This document shows, piece by piece, positions 1 through 8,638 of a stretch of DNA of 64,000 nt; within the stretch, counting starts at the first letter, position 1; each line of letters begins with the position of its first letter. A model generated the notes under the pieces. That model had not been told where the DNA came from. It did not search any database and was given only the letters and a program-made list of their open reading frames with translations. A program made the translations under genes and the position numbers. The DNA lies in assembly GCA_020632975.1 (NCBI GenBank), contig JACKEL010000003.1:248001-312000 (forward strand). Direction: 5' to 3'. Origin of the DNA: Myxococcales bacterium (GTDB lineage Bacteria; Myxococcota_C; UBA6777).

Positions 1-200
1 TTGATAAACGGCGTTTTCAGAAGGGCGTGTGGTCCTTCTGAGCGCCTTGGTTTCCTCTGCATCGAGCAACGAAGTTCACACGACATTTGAGGAACCCTGC
101 ATAGGTGAGACACCGCAAGACGGCATGTCTCGTGTTGGCCTAAGCAGCGTGGTTAGGTGTGCGCTGCGTGTGATTGTTTTTAGACGGAGGAACGAAGCAA

Positions 201-794
201 ATGATGCGTGTGTTAAAGACGACTGTATGTATGGTGCTTGTTTTTTTGGCCTATTCGTCTAGTTCGTGGGCGAATCCAATTGCCAAACGTGTGAAGTGGG
301 GGAACTACTGCGGTTCGGGGAATGGGGATCTGCGTAGCGGTAAAAAACCGATTGATAAGATCGATGCGAGCTGCAAGCGACATGATGAGTGTTGTCGTCC
401 TTCGACAAAAGTTGCGGGGGTTTCTGTGTGCCCTTGTTGGTGTGACAAACGCCTTGTCGATGATGTTTCGCGGCTTTCTCAGAGCGGTATGAGCGTCAAA
501 CAACGCACCACCATCGCCATTATCAAGAGCGTCTTTTCGACGCATATATGCCACTGCAAGGGTCGTATGTGCAACTACAAGTTCAAGTGTGGCACCACCA
601 AGAAGTGCAAAACGATCCGTAAAAAGAAGCTTTGCGTGCCTGTACCTTATTGCAAGATCAACAAAGTTTGTGGAAATCACGCCATTCGTGGATGGGGGGC
701 GAAGTGTCGTCTGCCTCGTTGCGCGACCAAGAAGAAGTGTAAGCGCTTTATGGGGAAAAACTTCTGTTTCCCCGTCCTTGTCTGCAAGAAGTAA
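201..794 (+). CDS. Secreted phospholipase A2-like protein with Lys/Cys-rich tail
   Basis: 197 aa. A signal peptide (residues 1-24, ending SWAN) is followed by a PLA2-like core: a calcium-loop pattern YCGSGNGDL, then PIDKIDASCKRHDECC, which holds the His-Asp pair of the PLA2 active site (family pattern DxCCxxHDxC). A CD pair further on (CDKRLVDDV) fits the second catalytic helix. The last ~85 residues are rich in Cys and Lys and match nothing I recognise. By family knowledge it would hydrolyse the sn-2 ester of phospholipids outside the cytoplasm, needing calcium. The ATG at 201 was chosen because GGAGG lies 10 bases upstream and the signal peptide follows at once. The first family Cys of the CC pair is Ser-Cys here (ASCKRHD), so the disulfide pattern differs from animal enzymes. 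Function is inferred from motifs. Confidence 0.7.
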   Translation: MMRVLKTTVCMVLVFLAYSSSSWANPIAKRVKWGNYCGSGNGDLRSGKKPIDKIDASCKRHDECCRPSTKVAGVSVCPCWCDKRLVDDVSRLSQSGMSVKQRTTIAIIKSVFSTHICHCKGRMCNYKFKCGTTKKCKTIRKKKLCVPVPYCKINKVCGNHAIRGWGAKCRLPRCATKKKCKRFMGKNFCFPVLVCKK

Positions 795-834
795 AAAGGC
801 CCGAATATCGGCGATGATCGAACAGGGATGTTCG

Positions 835-1548
835 TTATCGTTTGGGGGAGGGGGGAGTCGTGGGGAAAAAGGCGGCATCGGGTAGCCAGCCTTTGGTGAT
901 CTTGGGTGGGGTTTGATCATTCGCATATCGCGCAAAAGACCATCCCTTCTGGATCTTCAGGATCTCAACCATCTGTCTTTGTAGGATGTAAGCTTTTCGC
1001 TGTTTCTTCTGCAGGGGTTGTGGATAAAAGTGGACTTTGGGGACTTTGACCACGCGCACAAAAAGCGCGTGGTTCGGGCGTGTAAGTGTAAACTTCACGC
1101 CTTGTTTGTCCGCCACCAAAGGCGATGCTCGTCCACATCCTCCATGCTCTTGATCCAGTCGCAAGTGCGCAAGGATGCGCCCTTTTTCTTGCAAGAATCG
1201 CAAGGTCCCCGTGATGACTTCTTTGTCGCTTGGATACCACGTCTTCAACTTGTAATGATCTTTCTCAAAACGCCCGTGGATCTGAAAGGTACACTCTGCT
1301 GAAGGCCCTTTGGTGATCGGGTTGTAGCCGATTGCCGTGTGGTAATAGCCCGTCAGGAGGCCGTTTTTGTGATCGATGCCAAGAGACATCGCTTGATCGT
1401 AATATCCTGCGATGCCTTTGGGAGTGAAACTTGGCTGTGGGGCAGCGTGTACAAGAGTCGGGAAAGCACACGAGAGAACAAAGAGTAAGAAAAGACCTCG
1501 AAGCTGTAAGCCTCGATGGTTCCGTGATAAACGTAGCATATCTTTCAT
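835..1548 (-). CDS. Exported protein with C-terminal SH3-like domain
   Basis: 237 aa. The start at 1548 is set by GGAGGG eight bases upstream; a longer frame to 1623 has no such site. Residues 1-36 are a signal peptide (LFLLFVLSCAFPTLVHA). The middle part (about 40-150) is a small beta-rich domain with two Cys; a domain at about 155-230 (VRVVKVPKVHFYPQP to GWLPDAAFF) has the pattern of bacterial SH3 domains: a hydrophobic opening strand, a pause before GWSFARY, and a closing GWL. Such domains bind peptidoglycan or proteins in the envelope. It lies just downstream of the urate operon on the same strand, about 100 bases from uraH, and could be read through from it, but nothing links it to purine breakdown. 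Confidence 0.6.
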   Translation of the reverse strand: MKDMLRLSRNHRGLQLRGLFLLFVLSCAFPTLVHAAPQPSFTPKGIAGYYDQAMSLGIDHKNGLLTGYYHTAIGYNPITKGPSAECTFQIHGRFEKDHYKLKTWYPSDKEVITGTLRFLQEKGRILAHLRLDQEHGGCGRASPLVADKQGVKFTLTRPNHALFVRVVKVPKVHFYPQPLQKKQRKAYILQRQMVEILKIQKGWSFARYANDQTPPKITKGWLPDAAFFPTTPPSPKR

Positions 1549-1653
1549 CAAAGACCCTCCTTTGGTCTGTGTTGTGGGAGTTTGCTCGTTTGTAAAGACG
1601 CTTGGACGTATGTGAGGTTGCATGGGAAGGGAGAAGGGTGGGGCTCGGGAAGA

Positions 1654-1998
1654 TCAGGAACCTCGATAGGTGGAGAAACCGAAAGGGCTGATCAATAGGG
1701 GGACATGGTAGTGTTCATCTGTGGCTTTGATCTCGAAAGTCACCAGCACTTCAGGATAAAAGGTCTGGGTATCGCTGGCCGCAAAGTAAGTCCCTGTATC
1801 AAAGCGCATCTGGTACACGCCCACACGGAGACTGCCTGGAGCCAAAAGGTCCGCAATGCGGCCATCTGCGTTTGTGACGCCGCTTGCGATCTGTTCCCAT
1901 GTTCCATCAGCTTTGCGTTTGGAAAGCTGGATGGGAAGGTCGGTTGCGGGCTTTCCAAGATTGGTATCGAGAGCGTGCGTTGTGATTGGGCTGCGCAT
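1654..1998 (-). CDS. uraH: 5-hydroxyisourate hydrolase (transthyretin-like)
   Basis: 114 aa, the usual length for the family. It opens the ring of 5-hydroxyisourate to give OHCU, the second step of urate breakdown. The N-terminal THALD motif (His8) and the C-terminal YRGS tetrapeptide (residues 111-114) are the two signatures that separate this enzyme from animal transthyretin; both are intact. No signal peptide, so it acts in the cytoplasm as a presumed tetramer. It is the last gene of a six-gene minus-strand run, 13 bases after the OHCU decarboxylase stop, so the two consecutive reactions are tightly coupled in expression. Confidence 0.95.
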   Translation of the reverse strand: MRSPITTHALDTNLGKPATDLPIQLSKRKADGTWEQIASGVTNADGRIADLLAPGSLRVGVYQMRFDTGTYFAASDTQTFYPEVLVTFEIKATDEHYHVPLLISPFGFSTYRGS

Positions 1999-2011
1999 CG
2001 TGTGGGCCTCC

Positions 2012-2548
2012 TTAGGCTTTGTTGGCGGCGTCTTGTTCGAGGATCTTGTTTAAACGGATGACCGTGATCTTGCCCTGTTCTGCCGCAGCGATGGGAAGTT
2101 CGACCTCTGGTGCGTTGTGGATACGCGCTTGCAAAAGAGCAAGCATCTCTTCAGCGGTCTTCCCTGTGGCGCAGACGATAAAGATGTAGCCGAAACGCTC
2201 CTCATAGAGGCGATTTCCATCAGCGAGCGCGTGCAAGGTGGCTTCGGCTGCTTGGTTGACGGCAGCTTGTTCTTGACCCGACCATTGGTGGGTTTGTGGG
2301 AACTTTTCACGAAGGCTTTGCAGGTTGGAGCCGATCTTGGGGTGATGTGAGAAGGCTTCGAGGATATCTTGTCGCTCCATGGTTTGCCAGATGCGATCGG
2401 CTTCTGCGAAGACTGCGGCATCATCCGCAAAGGGACGTTGCTGGATCATCTCTTCGACCCAACGCGAAGCACCGCAACATCGGGCGAATGTGCTGCGGCA
2501 GCTCTCTGTATCGAGGGCATTGAGGTGGTGAGCGAGGGCTGTAGACAT
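2012..2548 (-). CDS. uraD: OHCU decarboxylase
   Basis: 178 aa. It decarboxylates 2-oxo-4-hydroxy-4-carboxy-5-ureidoimidazoline to S-allantoin, the third step after urate oxidation. The family signature HHPKIG (residues 68-73) contains the catalytic His; the later block NRLYEERFGYIFIVCATGK matches the conserved N-x-x-Y-x-x-x-F-G-x-x-F core of the fold. The start at 2548 is preferred over 2602 because GAGAGGAAG sits 7 bases upstream and because the protein then has the family length. About 120 bases separate it from the allantoicase gene, the longest gap in the operon. Confidence 0.95.
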   Translation of the reverse strand: MSTALAHHLNALDTESCRSTFARCCGASRWVEEMIQQRPFADDAAVFAEADRIWQTMERQDILEAFSHHPKIGSNLQSLREKFPQTHQWSGQEQAAVNQAAEATLHALADGNRLYEERFGYIFIVCATGKTAEEMLALLQARIHNAPEVELPIAAAEQGKITVIRLNKILEQDAANKA

Positions 2549-2671
2549 GGTGGGCTTCCTCTCTTGAGTGGAGAACACCAAGGGACTTGGTCTCTCCCTC
2601 AAGTCTAGATAAGTTCGATGGTTACGGCCTTTGGGGGCGTTTGTTTGTCTTGGGGATGTCTTTGCGATGTC

Positions 2672-3700
2672 TTAGCGATGCCCGTACACACGGAGACGAC
2701 TGACGCCCCCATCAGGATAGATCTTCAGCTTGATATGGCTGAACTCTCCCTTGGCTTGGAGTTCATCGCGGAACATGTGTTCGTGGTGGGCTTGGAGTTT
2801 GCGGCGCGAAAGGACCTCTTGCCAAGGCATCTCTTCGTTGTTTTGAAGATCCGTGATCCCAAGCTGGGGTGCGTGGATGCCATGGAGACTGAAAGACTCA
2901 GGGTAGTTGCCTTTGAAGTGATTGGTATCCACGACCACAAAGCTGATCTTGCCGATTGCACCGAGCTTTACGATGATCCAGTCATAGCCTGGGCGACGAC
3001 TGCGGCGGGTTTCCCAGCCTTCTCCCATCACACGAGCGCGGCCTGGCGCGATCAGGTTGGACATCGTACCAAAGAACATATCCGAGCAAAGTAGGCCTTC
3101 TCCGCCATTGCGCATGGCCGCAAGATCCACTTCGCCTTCTTGGAGTGGGTAGCGTTTGTCGTCTTCTGTGGGTTTCCAAAGAGGCGTGGGGCGACCGTAA
3201 GCGCGGAATCTTGCGACCCCACCGTCGGGATAGATATGCAACTTGAGGTGCGTCACGGGCTTGCTGTAGTACGTCGAAAAGAGATTTTGCGAGCCGCGTT
3301 GTAGAGAGACGGGCGAAAGCATCGGCTCCCACGTGAGAGCTTCCAAAGAGGCCGCATCTTCCGCTGCATCGGGTGCATAGCAAGCTTCGACAGAGGCAAA
3401 AGAGGGATGGTTGCCCAAGAAGTGGTTGGTGTCGATGTCGAGGACAGAGATCACACCTGGGACGCCAAGACGCAAGATGCACCAGTCATGGCCTTCTTCG
3501 CGTTTGCGGCGGCTTTCCCAACCGTCCATCCATTTGCCGCGTTCTGTGTATTTGTCAGCGATAAAGACGCCGCGTCCAGGTTTGAGGAGATTGCCCATCT
3601 CCGCGAAAAAGTCATCTGAACACAAGAGGGCGCGCCCGCCGAGGTGTTCGGCAAGCAAGTCGATTCCATTGGATAGGCCAAGGCCTGCTTCTGCTTTCAT
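2672..3700 (-). CDS. alc: Allantoicase
   Basis: 342 aa. It hydrolyses allantoate to ureidoglycolate and urea. Two copies of the allantoicase repeat are visible, about residues 15-175 and 195-340. Each contains LLCSD-x-FF, a GN/SNL-x-x-PGR segment, a GWE(S/T)RR run followed by DW-x-I-x-(R/K)LG, and a DTNHF-x-GN block. The ATG at 3700 is preceded by GGGAGG at a suitable distance; the frame extends to 3730 without a site. It lies 33 bases after allantoinase, the enzyme that makes its substrate. No ureidoglycolate lyase follows, so release of glyoxylate must rely on a gene elsewhere or on spontaneous decay. Confidence 0.95.
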   Translation of the reverse strand: MKAEAGLGLSNGIDLLAEHLGGRALLCSDDFFAEMGNLLKPGRGVFIADKYTERGKWMDGWESRRKREEGHDWCILRLGVPGVISVLDIDTNHFLGNHPSFASVEACYAPDAAEDAASLEALTWEPMLSPVSLQRGSQNLFSTYYSKPVTHLKLHIYPDGGVARFRAYGRPTPLWKPTEDDKRYPLQEGEVDLAAMRNGGEGLLCSDMFFGTMSNLIAPGRARVMGEGWETRRSRRPGYDWIIVKLGAIGKISFVVVDTNHFKGNYPESFSLHGIHAPQLGITDLQNNEEMPWQEVLSRRKLQAHHEHMFRDELQAKGEFSHIKLKIYPDGGVSRLRVYGHR

Positions 3701-3733
3701 CGAAAAAACCTCCCAAAGAAGGGGATGCAAAGA

Positions 3734-5074
3734 TTAAGATCGAGATGGATGCGTTGCGAAAAGGGCCTCACCACGGGCATGTTCACTCCACTTCCCATCC
3801 TTGTAGGCCAACTCGCCCTTGAGGTAGGCCGCTTTGACCTGTCCTTTGAGCGTCTTTCCTAGGTAGGGCGTGCACTTATGCCGTGTACCAAGGTGCTCCA
3901 TGCCAAGGGTAAAGGTTGCTTCAGGATCCCACAGGACGAGATCTGCGTCTCTCCCTCGATCCAGCGAGCCTTTTTGGTGTTGGAGTTGGGCAAGTTGGGC
4001 GGGGGCTTCTGCGAGCCAACGTGCGATGCGTTCGATCCCAAAGCCGCGTTTCTCGGCTTCTGTCCAAAGCAACGAAAGTCCCAAGTCAATTGAAGAGATA
4101 CCACCCCAAGCCTTGAAAAAGTCACCTGTATCCAGGCACTTGAGTTCGGGGGGGCAAGGAGAGTGGTCACTGACCACAAAGTCGATCAGCCCGTCGCCAA
4201 GGGCTTTCCACAGGGCTTCACGGTTGGCGTCGTCGCGGATGGGGGGAGCGCACTTGTAGATGGTCCCACCATCGGGGATCTCCTCTGCCTGCAAGCAAAG
4301 GTAATGCGGGCAAGTTTCCACTGTGAGCGGTAGCCCTTCATCCTTGGCGGCTGCGAGCATGGGGAGCGCTTCTGCGGTCGAGAGGTGCACGATATGCACG
4401 CGTGCGCCCGTCTCTCTGCAAAGATCGATCATGCTTTGGATGGCTGTGAGTTCCCACTGCGCAGGGCGAGACGCGAGATAACGCGTGTACGATTGCTGCG
4501 ATAGTTCGGGCAAGACCACAGGGGAGGCGATCTCTGCATGAACCAACAAAGGTGCATCAAAGCGCTTCAAGATCAACAGCGCTTCGCGGACCGTCTCAAG
4601 ATCAGCGGCTGGAAACTCATCGATCCCAGAGTCACACAAAAAGGCCTTCCCACCGAAGGTTCCTTCTTCAAGGAGTGCAGATAGCTCATGCAGGTGATGG
4701 GGGATCACACCTGCCCAAAAGCCCGTGTGTGCGTAGAGTTTTTCTTTGTAGCTCATTTGTTTGGCTGCAAAGGCCGCTGTCGTGGTCGTCACGGGCGAGC
4801 TATTCAGTGGCATATCGATCAGAGTCGTCATCCCACCAAGCAAGGCGGCGCGGGTCGCAGTCTCAAAGCCTTCCCAGTCTGTGCGTCCAGGCTCGTTGAT
4901 GTGGACGTGTGTATCCACGCCACCCGCCATCACGACGGTCTCTCCGACATCTTCGACGCTTACATCAGAGGGTGCTTCTTGGACGAGATCGTGGATCTTT
5001 CCATCTTCGATCAACAAGATGCCCGCTTGTGTGCGGCCTTGGTAAATGATTCTTTGTGAGCGTAGTCCCCACAT
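3734..5074 (-). CDS. allB: Allantoinase
   Basis: 446 aa, cyclic amidohydrolase fold. It opens the allantoin ring to allantoate. Metal-binding HVH (His56, His58) lies in GGVDTHVHINEPGR; a GKAFLCDSG segment near residue 145 holds the Lys normally carbamylated in this family; VHAE near 180 and a SDHSP block near 310 supply the remaining metal ligands and catalytic Asp. The start at 5074 gives a 41-base gap to the PuuD stop; the longer frame (5146) would run into the PuuD gene. Residue 1 begins directly with a beta strand, as in other dihydroorotase-like enzymes. Confidence 0.95.
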   Translation of the reverse strand: MWGLRSQRIIYQGRTQAGILLIEDGKIHDLVQEAPSDVSVEDVGETVVMAGGVDTHVHINEPGRTDWEGFETATRAALLGGMTTLIDMPLNSSPVTTTTAAFAAKQMSYKEKLYAHTGFWAGVIPHHLHELSALLEEGTFGGKAFLCDSGIDEFPAADLETVREALLILKRFDAPLLVHAEIASPVVLPELSQQSYTRYLASRPAQWELTAIQSMIDLCRETGARVHIVHLSTAEALPMLAAAKDEGLPLTVETCPHYLCLQAEEIPDGGTIYKCAPPIRDDANREALWKALGDGLIDFVVSDHSPCPPELKCLDTGDFFKAWGGISSIDLGLSLLWTEAEKRGFGIERIARWLAEAPAQLAQLQHQKGSLDRGRDADLVLWDPEATFTLGMEHLGTRHKCTPYLGKTLKGQVKAAYLKGELAYKDGKWSEHARGEALFATHPSRS

Positions 5075-5115
5075 CTCTTTGTGTCCTTTTCTGTTTCGAC
5101 AAGAAAAAGTCGTGT

Positions 5116-6324
5116 CTATTCTTTGGCCATCCCTTGGGCGATCCACTCACCAATCAGCGCGCGTTCTTCGGGCGTGATCTTGGTCAGGTTGCCGAGCGGC
5201 ATGTATTGCGAGTTGACGGTGCTTGTGCGGATCTTTGCGTGGACAGCGCGGACTTGCTCAAAACGCTCAAGTTTAATGCCTTGGGGCGGAGCGTTAAAGC
5301 CTGGGAAACTGGGTTTGGAAGCGTGGCAAACGAGGCATCGTACCTGAAGGATTGGTTGGATCTGCTTGAAGGTGACTTTGCTTGCGGTCTTGGAAGGACG
5401 CGAGGTTGTGTGGCTTGGTGTTGCAGCGCGGGGTTTGCTGATCACCGCGAGCGCAAACAAAGAGACCGCAGCGACGGGCAAGATCCAGACCTTGTGTTCA
5501 CCATTGTGCTTGAGGTTGAAGTAATGACGAGCACCCATGCTGATCAGCGCCAAACCCGCAAGCATCGCCCAGTTGTATGTGTTGCCAAAGACCATCGGGT
5601 AATGGTTGCTGAGCATAATAAAGAGCACGGGCAAAGTGAGGTAGTTGTTGTGAAGGGAGCGCATCGCCCCAGCTTCGCCTTTGGACACGTCAGGGGCTTG
5701 GCCCGCGATCATCGCATCCACCATCAGCCGTTGGTTGGGGATGATCACAAAGAACACGTTGGCAGCCATGATGGTCCCAATGATCACGCCCACATGGATG
5801 AACGCCGCACGCGGTTGATAGATGCGGGTCAAGGTAAAGGCGATCATGGTCAACAATGTTAGACCAATGACGGCGAGCAACATCGGGTTTTTTTGCAAGG
5901 GCGAGCGGCACATCAAGTCATAGACCACCCACGAAAGCACGATGAATCCGATACTTGTGAGGATCGCTTGCCAAGGTTGGAGGCCATCACCTGTGGACTG
6001 AAGCAGGTACACTTTGGTGTCCCAATAATACACGACCGTCAGCAGGCAGATCCCTGTAATCCAAGTGAAATACGCTTCCCACTTAAACCAATGAAGGGTC
6101 TTGGGTAGGACCTTGGGGGCACCATCATATTTGAGGACTTGGTAGAACGCTCCACCGTGGACGGCAAAAAGCTCTCCTTTGATGCCTTCTTTTTCAGTTT
6201 CAGGGGGGCGAAGGCTGTGGTTGAGCCAGTTGAAATAGAACGAAGTTCCAATCCATGCGGCCCCTGTCGTGAGATGGAACCATCGAAAAAAGAGGTTGAA
6301 CCAGTCAAGGATGTAGCTTTCCAT
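5116..6324 (-). CDS. puuD: Membrane urate hydroxylase PuuD with cytochrome c domain
   Basis: 402 aa. It oxidises urate to 5-hydroxyisourate and passes electrons to the respiratory chain rather than to oxygen directly. The N-terminal ~290 residues contain about eight membrane helices with WFHLTTGAAWIGTSF at the start, characteristic of PuuD. The C-terminal ~90 residues form a small cytochrome c domain with one CLVCH haem motif near residue 328 and a later Met (SQYMPLGN) as the likely axial ligand. GGAGAG precedes the ATG at 6324. It is second in the operon and supplies the substrate for the hydrolase and decarboxylase encoded downstream. Confidence 0.92.
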   Translation of the reverse strand: MESYILDWFNLFFRWFHLTTGAAWIGTSFYFNWLNHSLRPPETEKEGIKGELFAVHGGAFYQVLKYDGAPKVLPKTLHWFKWEAYFTWITGICLLTVVYYWDTKVYLLQSTGDGLQPWQAILTSIGFIVLSWVVYDLMCRSPLQKNPMLLAVIGLTLLTMIAFTLTRIYQPRAAFIHVGVIIGTIMAANVFFVIIPNQRLMVDAMIAGQAPDVSKGEAGAMRSLHNNYLTLPVLFIMLSNHYPMVFGNTYNWAMLAGLALISMGARHYFNLKHNGEHKVWILPVAAVSLFALAVISKPRAATPSHTTSRPSKTASKVTFKQIQPILQVRCLVCHASKPSFPGFNAPPQGIKLERFEQVRAVHAKIRTSTVNSQYMPLGNLTKITPEERALIGEWIAQGMAKE

Positions 6325-6357
6325 AAGACTCTCTCCAGCATCATGTGAGACAATATC

Positions 6358-8409
6358 TTAATTGTGGATACCTTCGTGATAACGGCCAGGACATTGTAGG
6401 CAAGCGGCTTCCCAAGGATCTTCGGCCTTGCGGATCGCATCGAAGGTAAAGGGTAGCAACAGCTCTGAAACAAACTCGACGGGCTCTTGGGCCGTGACGA
6501 GTTGACGAAGGATCTTGATGGCGATGGGATACCAACGAGCACAGTCGCCTTCCCATCGGATCTGTACGCGCTTTGTGGGCGTTTCTTTGTTCTCTCGAAT
6601 AAACGCCACCTCTTCATCGAGGTATCGCTCAAACTCATCGAGAGATACGCGATGATGAGCGACTTCGGCCCACAGTTCCCAACGCGATCGTTCTGTGGTG
6701 GCAAGATCATCCATGATTCGAACGAAGACGCTTTCCCCTGAGGCGTTGGTCATGGCCGCAGGAAGGGCAACACAACCGTTTCCACGCAACCAGTCTGCGA
6801 GATATTGCAGGGCTTGGAAGATGTTGTAGCGAACTTCGTCTGGGTGGTTGTTGGGGATCACGTCGGATACTGCGAGGTCAGCAGCGAGGACACCACGCAG
6901 GTAAAGTGGGTCGTCTTTGGATAGACCGGGGATATCGTCGCCAAAAACAAATCGCATCAGGGGTGCTTGTTCTGTGGCGCTCGGCACCAAGGCGCAGATC
7001 AGCTCGGATAGTGCGGTGCCTTGGGGATCTTCTTGCTTTCTGCGCCACGCTTCGACCAAAGCCAAACCAATCCGCACAAAGTTGGGGTGAGCCACCCAGA
7101 ATCCGTCGAGTCCGCGTTTGAGTTGCGTGATCACATCCTTGATGTAACCGACCATACACACCTCAAAGGACTTGGGGTTGCCGTCTTCGTACAACACGCC
7201 GTACATCCCGCCGATCTTGATGCCTTGGATCGGCGTCAGGGCCTCGGCCAAAAGATCATGAGAGGCTTTGATGCGGTTGATCACGATATTGGGGTCGGCT
7301 TTGACGGGGATACGATAGTTGGGATCATTGCGGAAAAGACGGGCTGCGGAGGCCAAGAAGTCATGCCATCCCAACGAACCGCCCAAAAAGTACGGATACA
7401 AGGCTTCTGCCATCTCGCGGATGCGGAAGATCGCACGGGGATTTTCAAAGACGATGAAAAGTCTGATCGAGCCGATCTCATAACTTGGATGGATCGCATG
7501 AAGCTGTTCTTCTGCTTGTTGGATCATCTCTTTGAGGTAGGCGGCTTCTTCTTCGTTTTCGAGTTTGGGGATGTAGAAGACCAAGGCTTCGGGATAACGC
7601 CAGTTGTGAAAGAGTTGCAGCGCAAAGTCCACGATATGCAAGGGAAGCGGATTGCCTTGCCAAAGATGATGTCCATCAGGGATCGCCAGTCCAGGGATGC
7701 GTTTGATGGGTTTGGACCGTCCTTCGGCTTCGAGCGCGTACTTTTTCCCTGTCTTGGGATCTTCAAAAGTCAGCGTTCCATCGTAGCATCCGAGAAGATG
7801 TGTGTTTGCTGCCAAGAGATTTTCGGCCAAGGGCGTCATCGAGTCTTCGTTGTCTGCGCCCCAACGGGGAAGTTGACCTGCTTCTTCAACGAGCTTTGTG
7901 ACGATCTCGGGTTCATCAGGCAAACGGCGATGAAGTGCATTCATCGCGTTGATCGCCATCCGTGGGTCATCAGGTGGACCAAACAAGGTAACTTGTTCGC
8001 CTTGCATCGACGGGGGGATCGTGACTTTGTGTCCCGTTTCTTTTTGTGGGAGTGGCCCCACCAACACGCGGCCCACAGCATCGCGCTTTCCAAGCAGGGT
8101 CTCATACTCCGCGGAGAGATAATCCACCCCTTCGTTGTGTTGCATACAAACCAGCATCTCTTGATCGAGGAAGTCTCGATCTTTTTGGCGCTGTTCCAAG
8201 ATATCGCTGAGTCGAGGGCGCATCTTTTCGTAGAGTTCTACAACAAAACGAAAGGCGTCTTCTGTTTCGATTTTTGCGAAACGTTGACGGAGTCCTGCTG
8301 TGACAGCGAGCCCTGGGATCGCCTCGATAGGCTCCGCCGCATCGACCAGATGTTTGAGCAGATCGCTAGGTATAAAGCGAAGATAGGCAGGGATATGCAC
8401 TGATGGCAT
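6358..8409 (-). CDS. Malate synthase A-like protein, first gene of urate operon
   Basis: 683 aa, about 150 longer than typical malate synthase A. N-terminal ELYEKMRPRLSDILEQR matches the opening helix of that family. Residues about 255-470 carry family blocks: a short FHNW block, YPEALVFYIPKLE, FIVFENPRAIF (Glu, Mg ligand), GGSLGWHDF (Asp), and GLDGFWVAHPNFVRIG. The C-terminal block WLRGNGCVALP, followed by IMDDLATTERSR, matches the family sequence around the catalytic Asp. It would condense glyoxylate with acetyl-CoA to malate, and glyoxylate is the end product of allantoin breakdown, so its place at the head of this operon makes sense. The divergence and extra length leave room for another substrate. 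GAGGTG precedes the ATG. Confidence 0.75.
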   Translation of the reverse strand: MPSVHIPAYLRFIPSDLLKHLVDAAEPIEAIPGLAVTAGLRQRFAKIETEDAFRFVVELYEKMRPRLSDILEQRQKDRDFLDQEMLVCMQHNEGVDYLSAEYETLLGKRDAVGRVLVGPLPQKETGHKVTIPPSMQGEQVTLFGPPDDPRMAINAMNALHRRLPDEPEIVTKLVEEAGQLPRWGADNEDSMTPLAENLLAANTHLLGCYDGTLTFEDPKTGKKYALEAEGRSKPIKRIPGLAIPDGHHLWQGNPLPLHIVDFALQLFHNWRYPEALVFYIPKLENEEEAAYLKEMIQQAEEQLHAIHPSYEIGSIRLFIVFENPRAIFRIREMAEALYPYFLGGSLGWHDFLASAARLFRNDPNYRIPVKADPNIVINRIKASHDLLAEALTPIQGIKIGGMYGVLYEDGNPKSFEVCMVGYIKDVITQLKRGLDGFWVAHPNFVRIGLALVEAWRRKQEDPQGTALSELICALVPSATEQAPLMRFVFGDDIPGLSKDDPLYLRGVLAADLAVSDVIPNNHPDEVRYNIFQALQYLADWLRGNGCVALPAAMTNASGESVFVRIMDDLATTERSRWELWAEVAHHRVSLDEFERYLDEEVAFIRENKETPTKRVQIRWEGDCARWYPIAIKILRQLVTAQEPVEFVSELLLPFTFDAIRKAEDPWEAACLQCPGRYHEGIHN

Positions 8410-8441
8410 CGCGTCGCACCTCTATTGTTGGGAAAACAGCG

Positions 8442-8470
8442 AACGTATCTCACCTCTCAGGATGTGTCAA
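8442..8470 (-). promoter_or_regulatory. Candidate sigma-70 promoter of the urate operon
   Basis: On the minus strand TTGACA (8470-8465) is followed after 17 bases by TACGTT (8447-8442). The -35 is a perfect consensus; the -10 matches 3 of 6. It would start transcripts about 25 bases before the malate synthase-like ATG at 8409. No operator palindrome was recognised. Confidence 0.45.
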
Positions 8471-8638
8471 TTCAGGGAGGAAAGCCTTGGTGGGCCATCA
8501 TGTCCTGTCTTTTGTTGTAAGGATCTTGGGGCGATCTTGTCTTGCCAGGCTGGTAGAGAAAGTCCATGCTGTGGTGTTTGGTGGGCAAGGCTCTCGAATA
8601 ATATGCAGTTGAAAGATGTGTGAGAAGGAGATCTCTCA

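Noticed and set aside
29..262. 77-codon frame at the left edge
   Set aside because: Overlaps the phospholipase-like gene in another frame and has no ribosome site.
5056..5862. 268-codon plus-strand frame opposite puuD
   Set aside because: His- and Asp-rich shadow of a membrane protein gene; no family match.
7021..8403. 460-codon open frame opposite the malate synthase-like gene
   Set aside because: Antisense to a gene with clear family blocks; no ribosome site and no recognisable protein. Such long antisense frames are common here because of codon bias.
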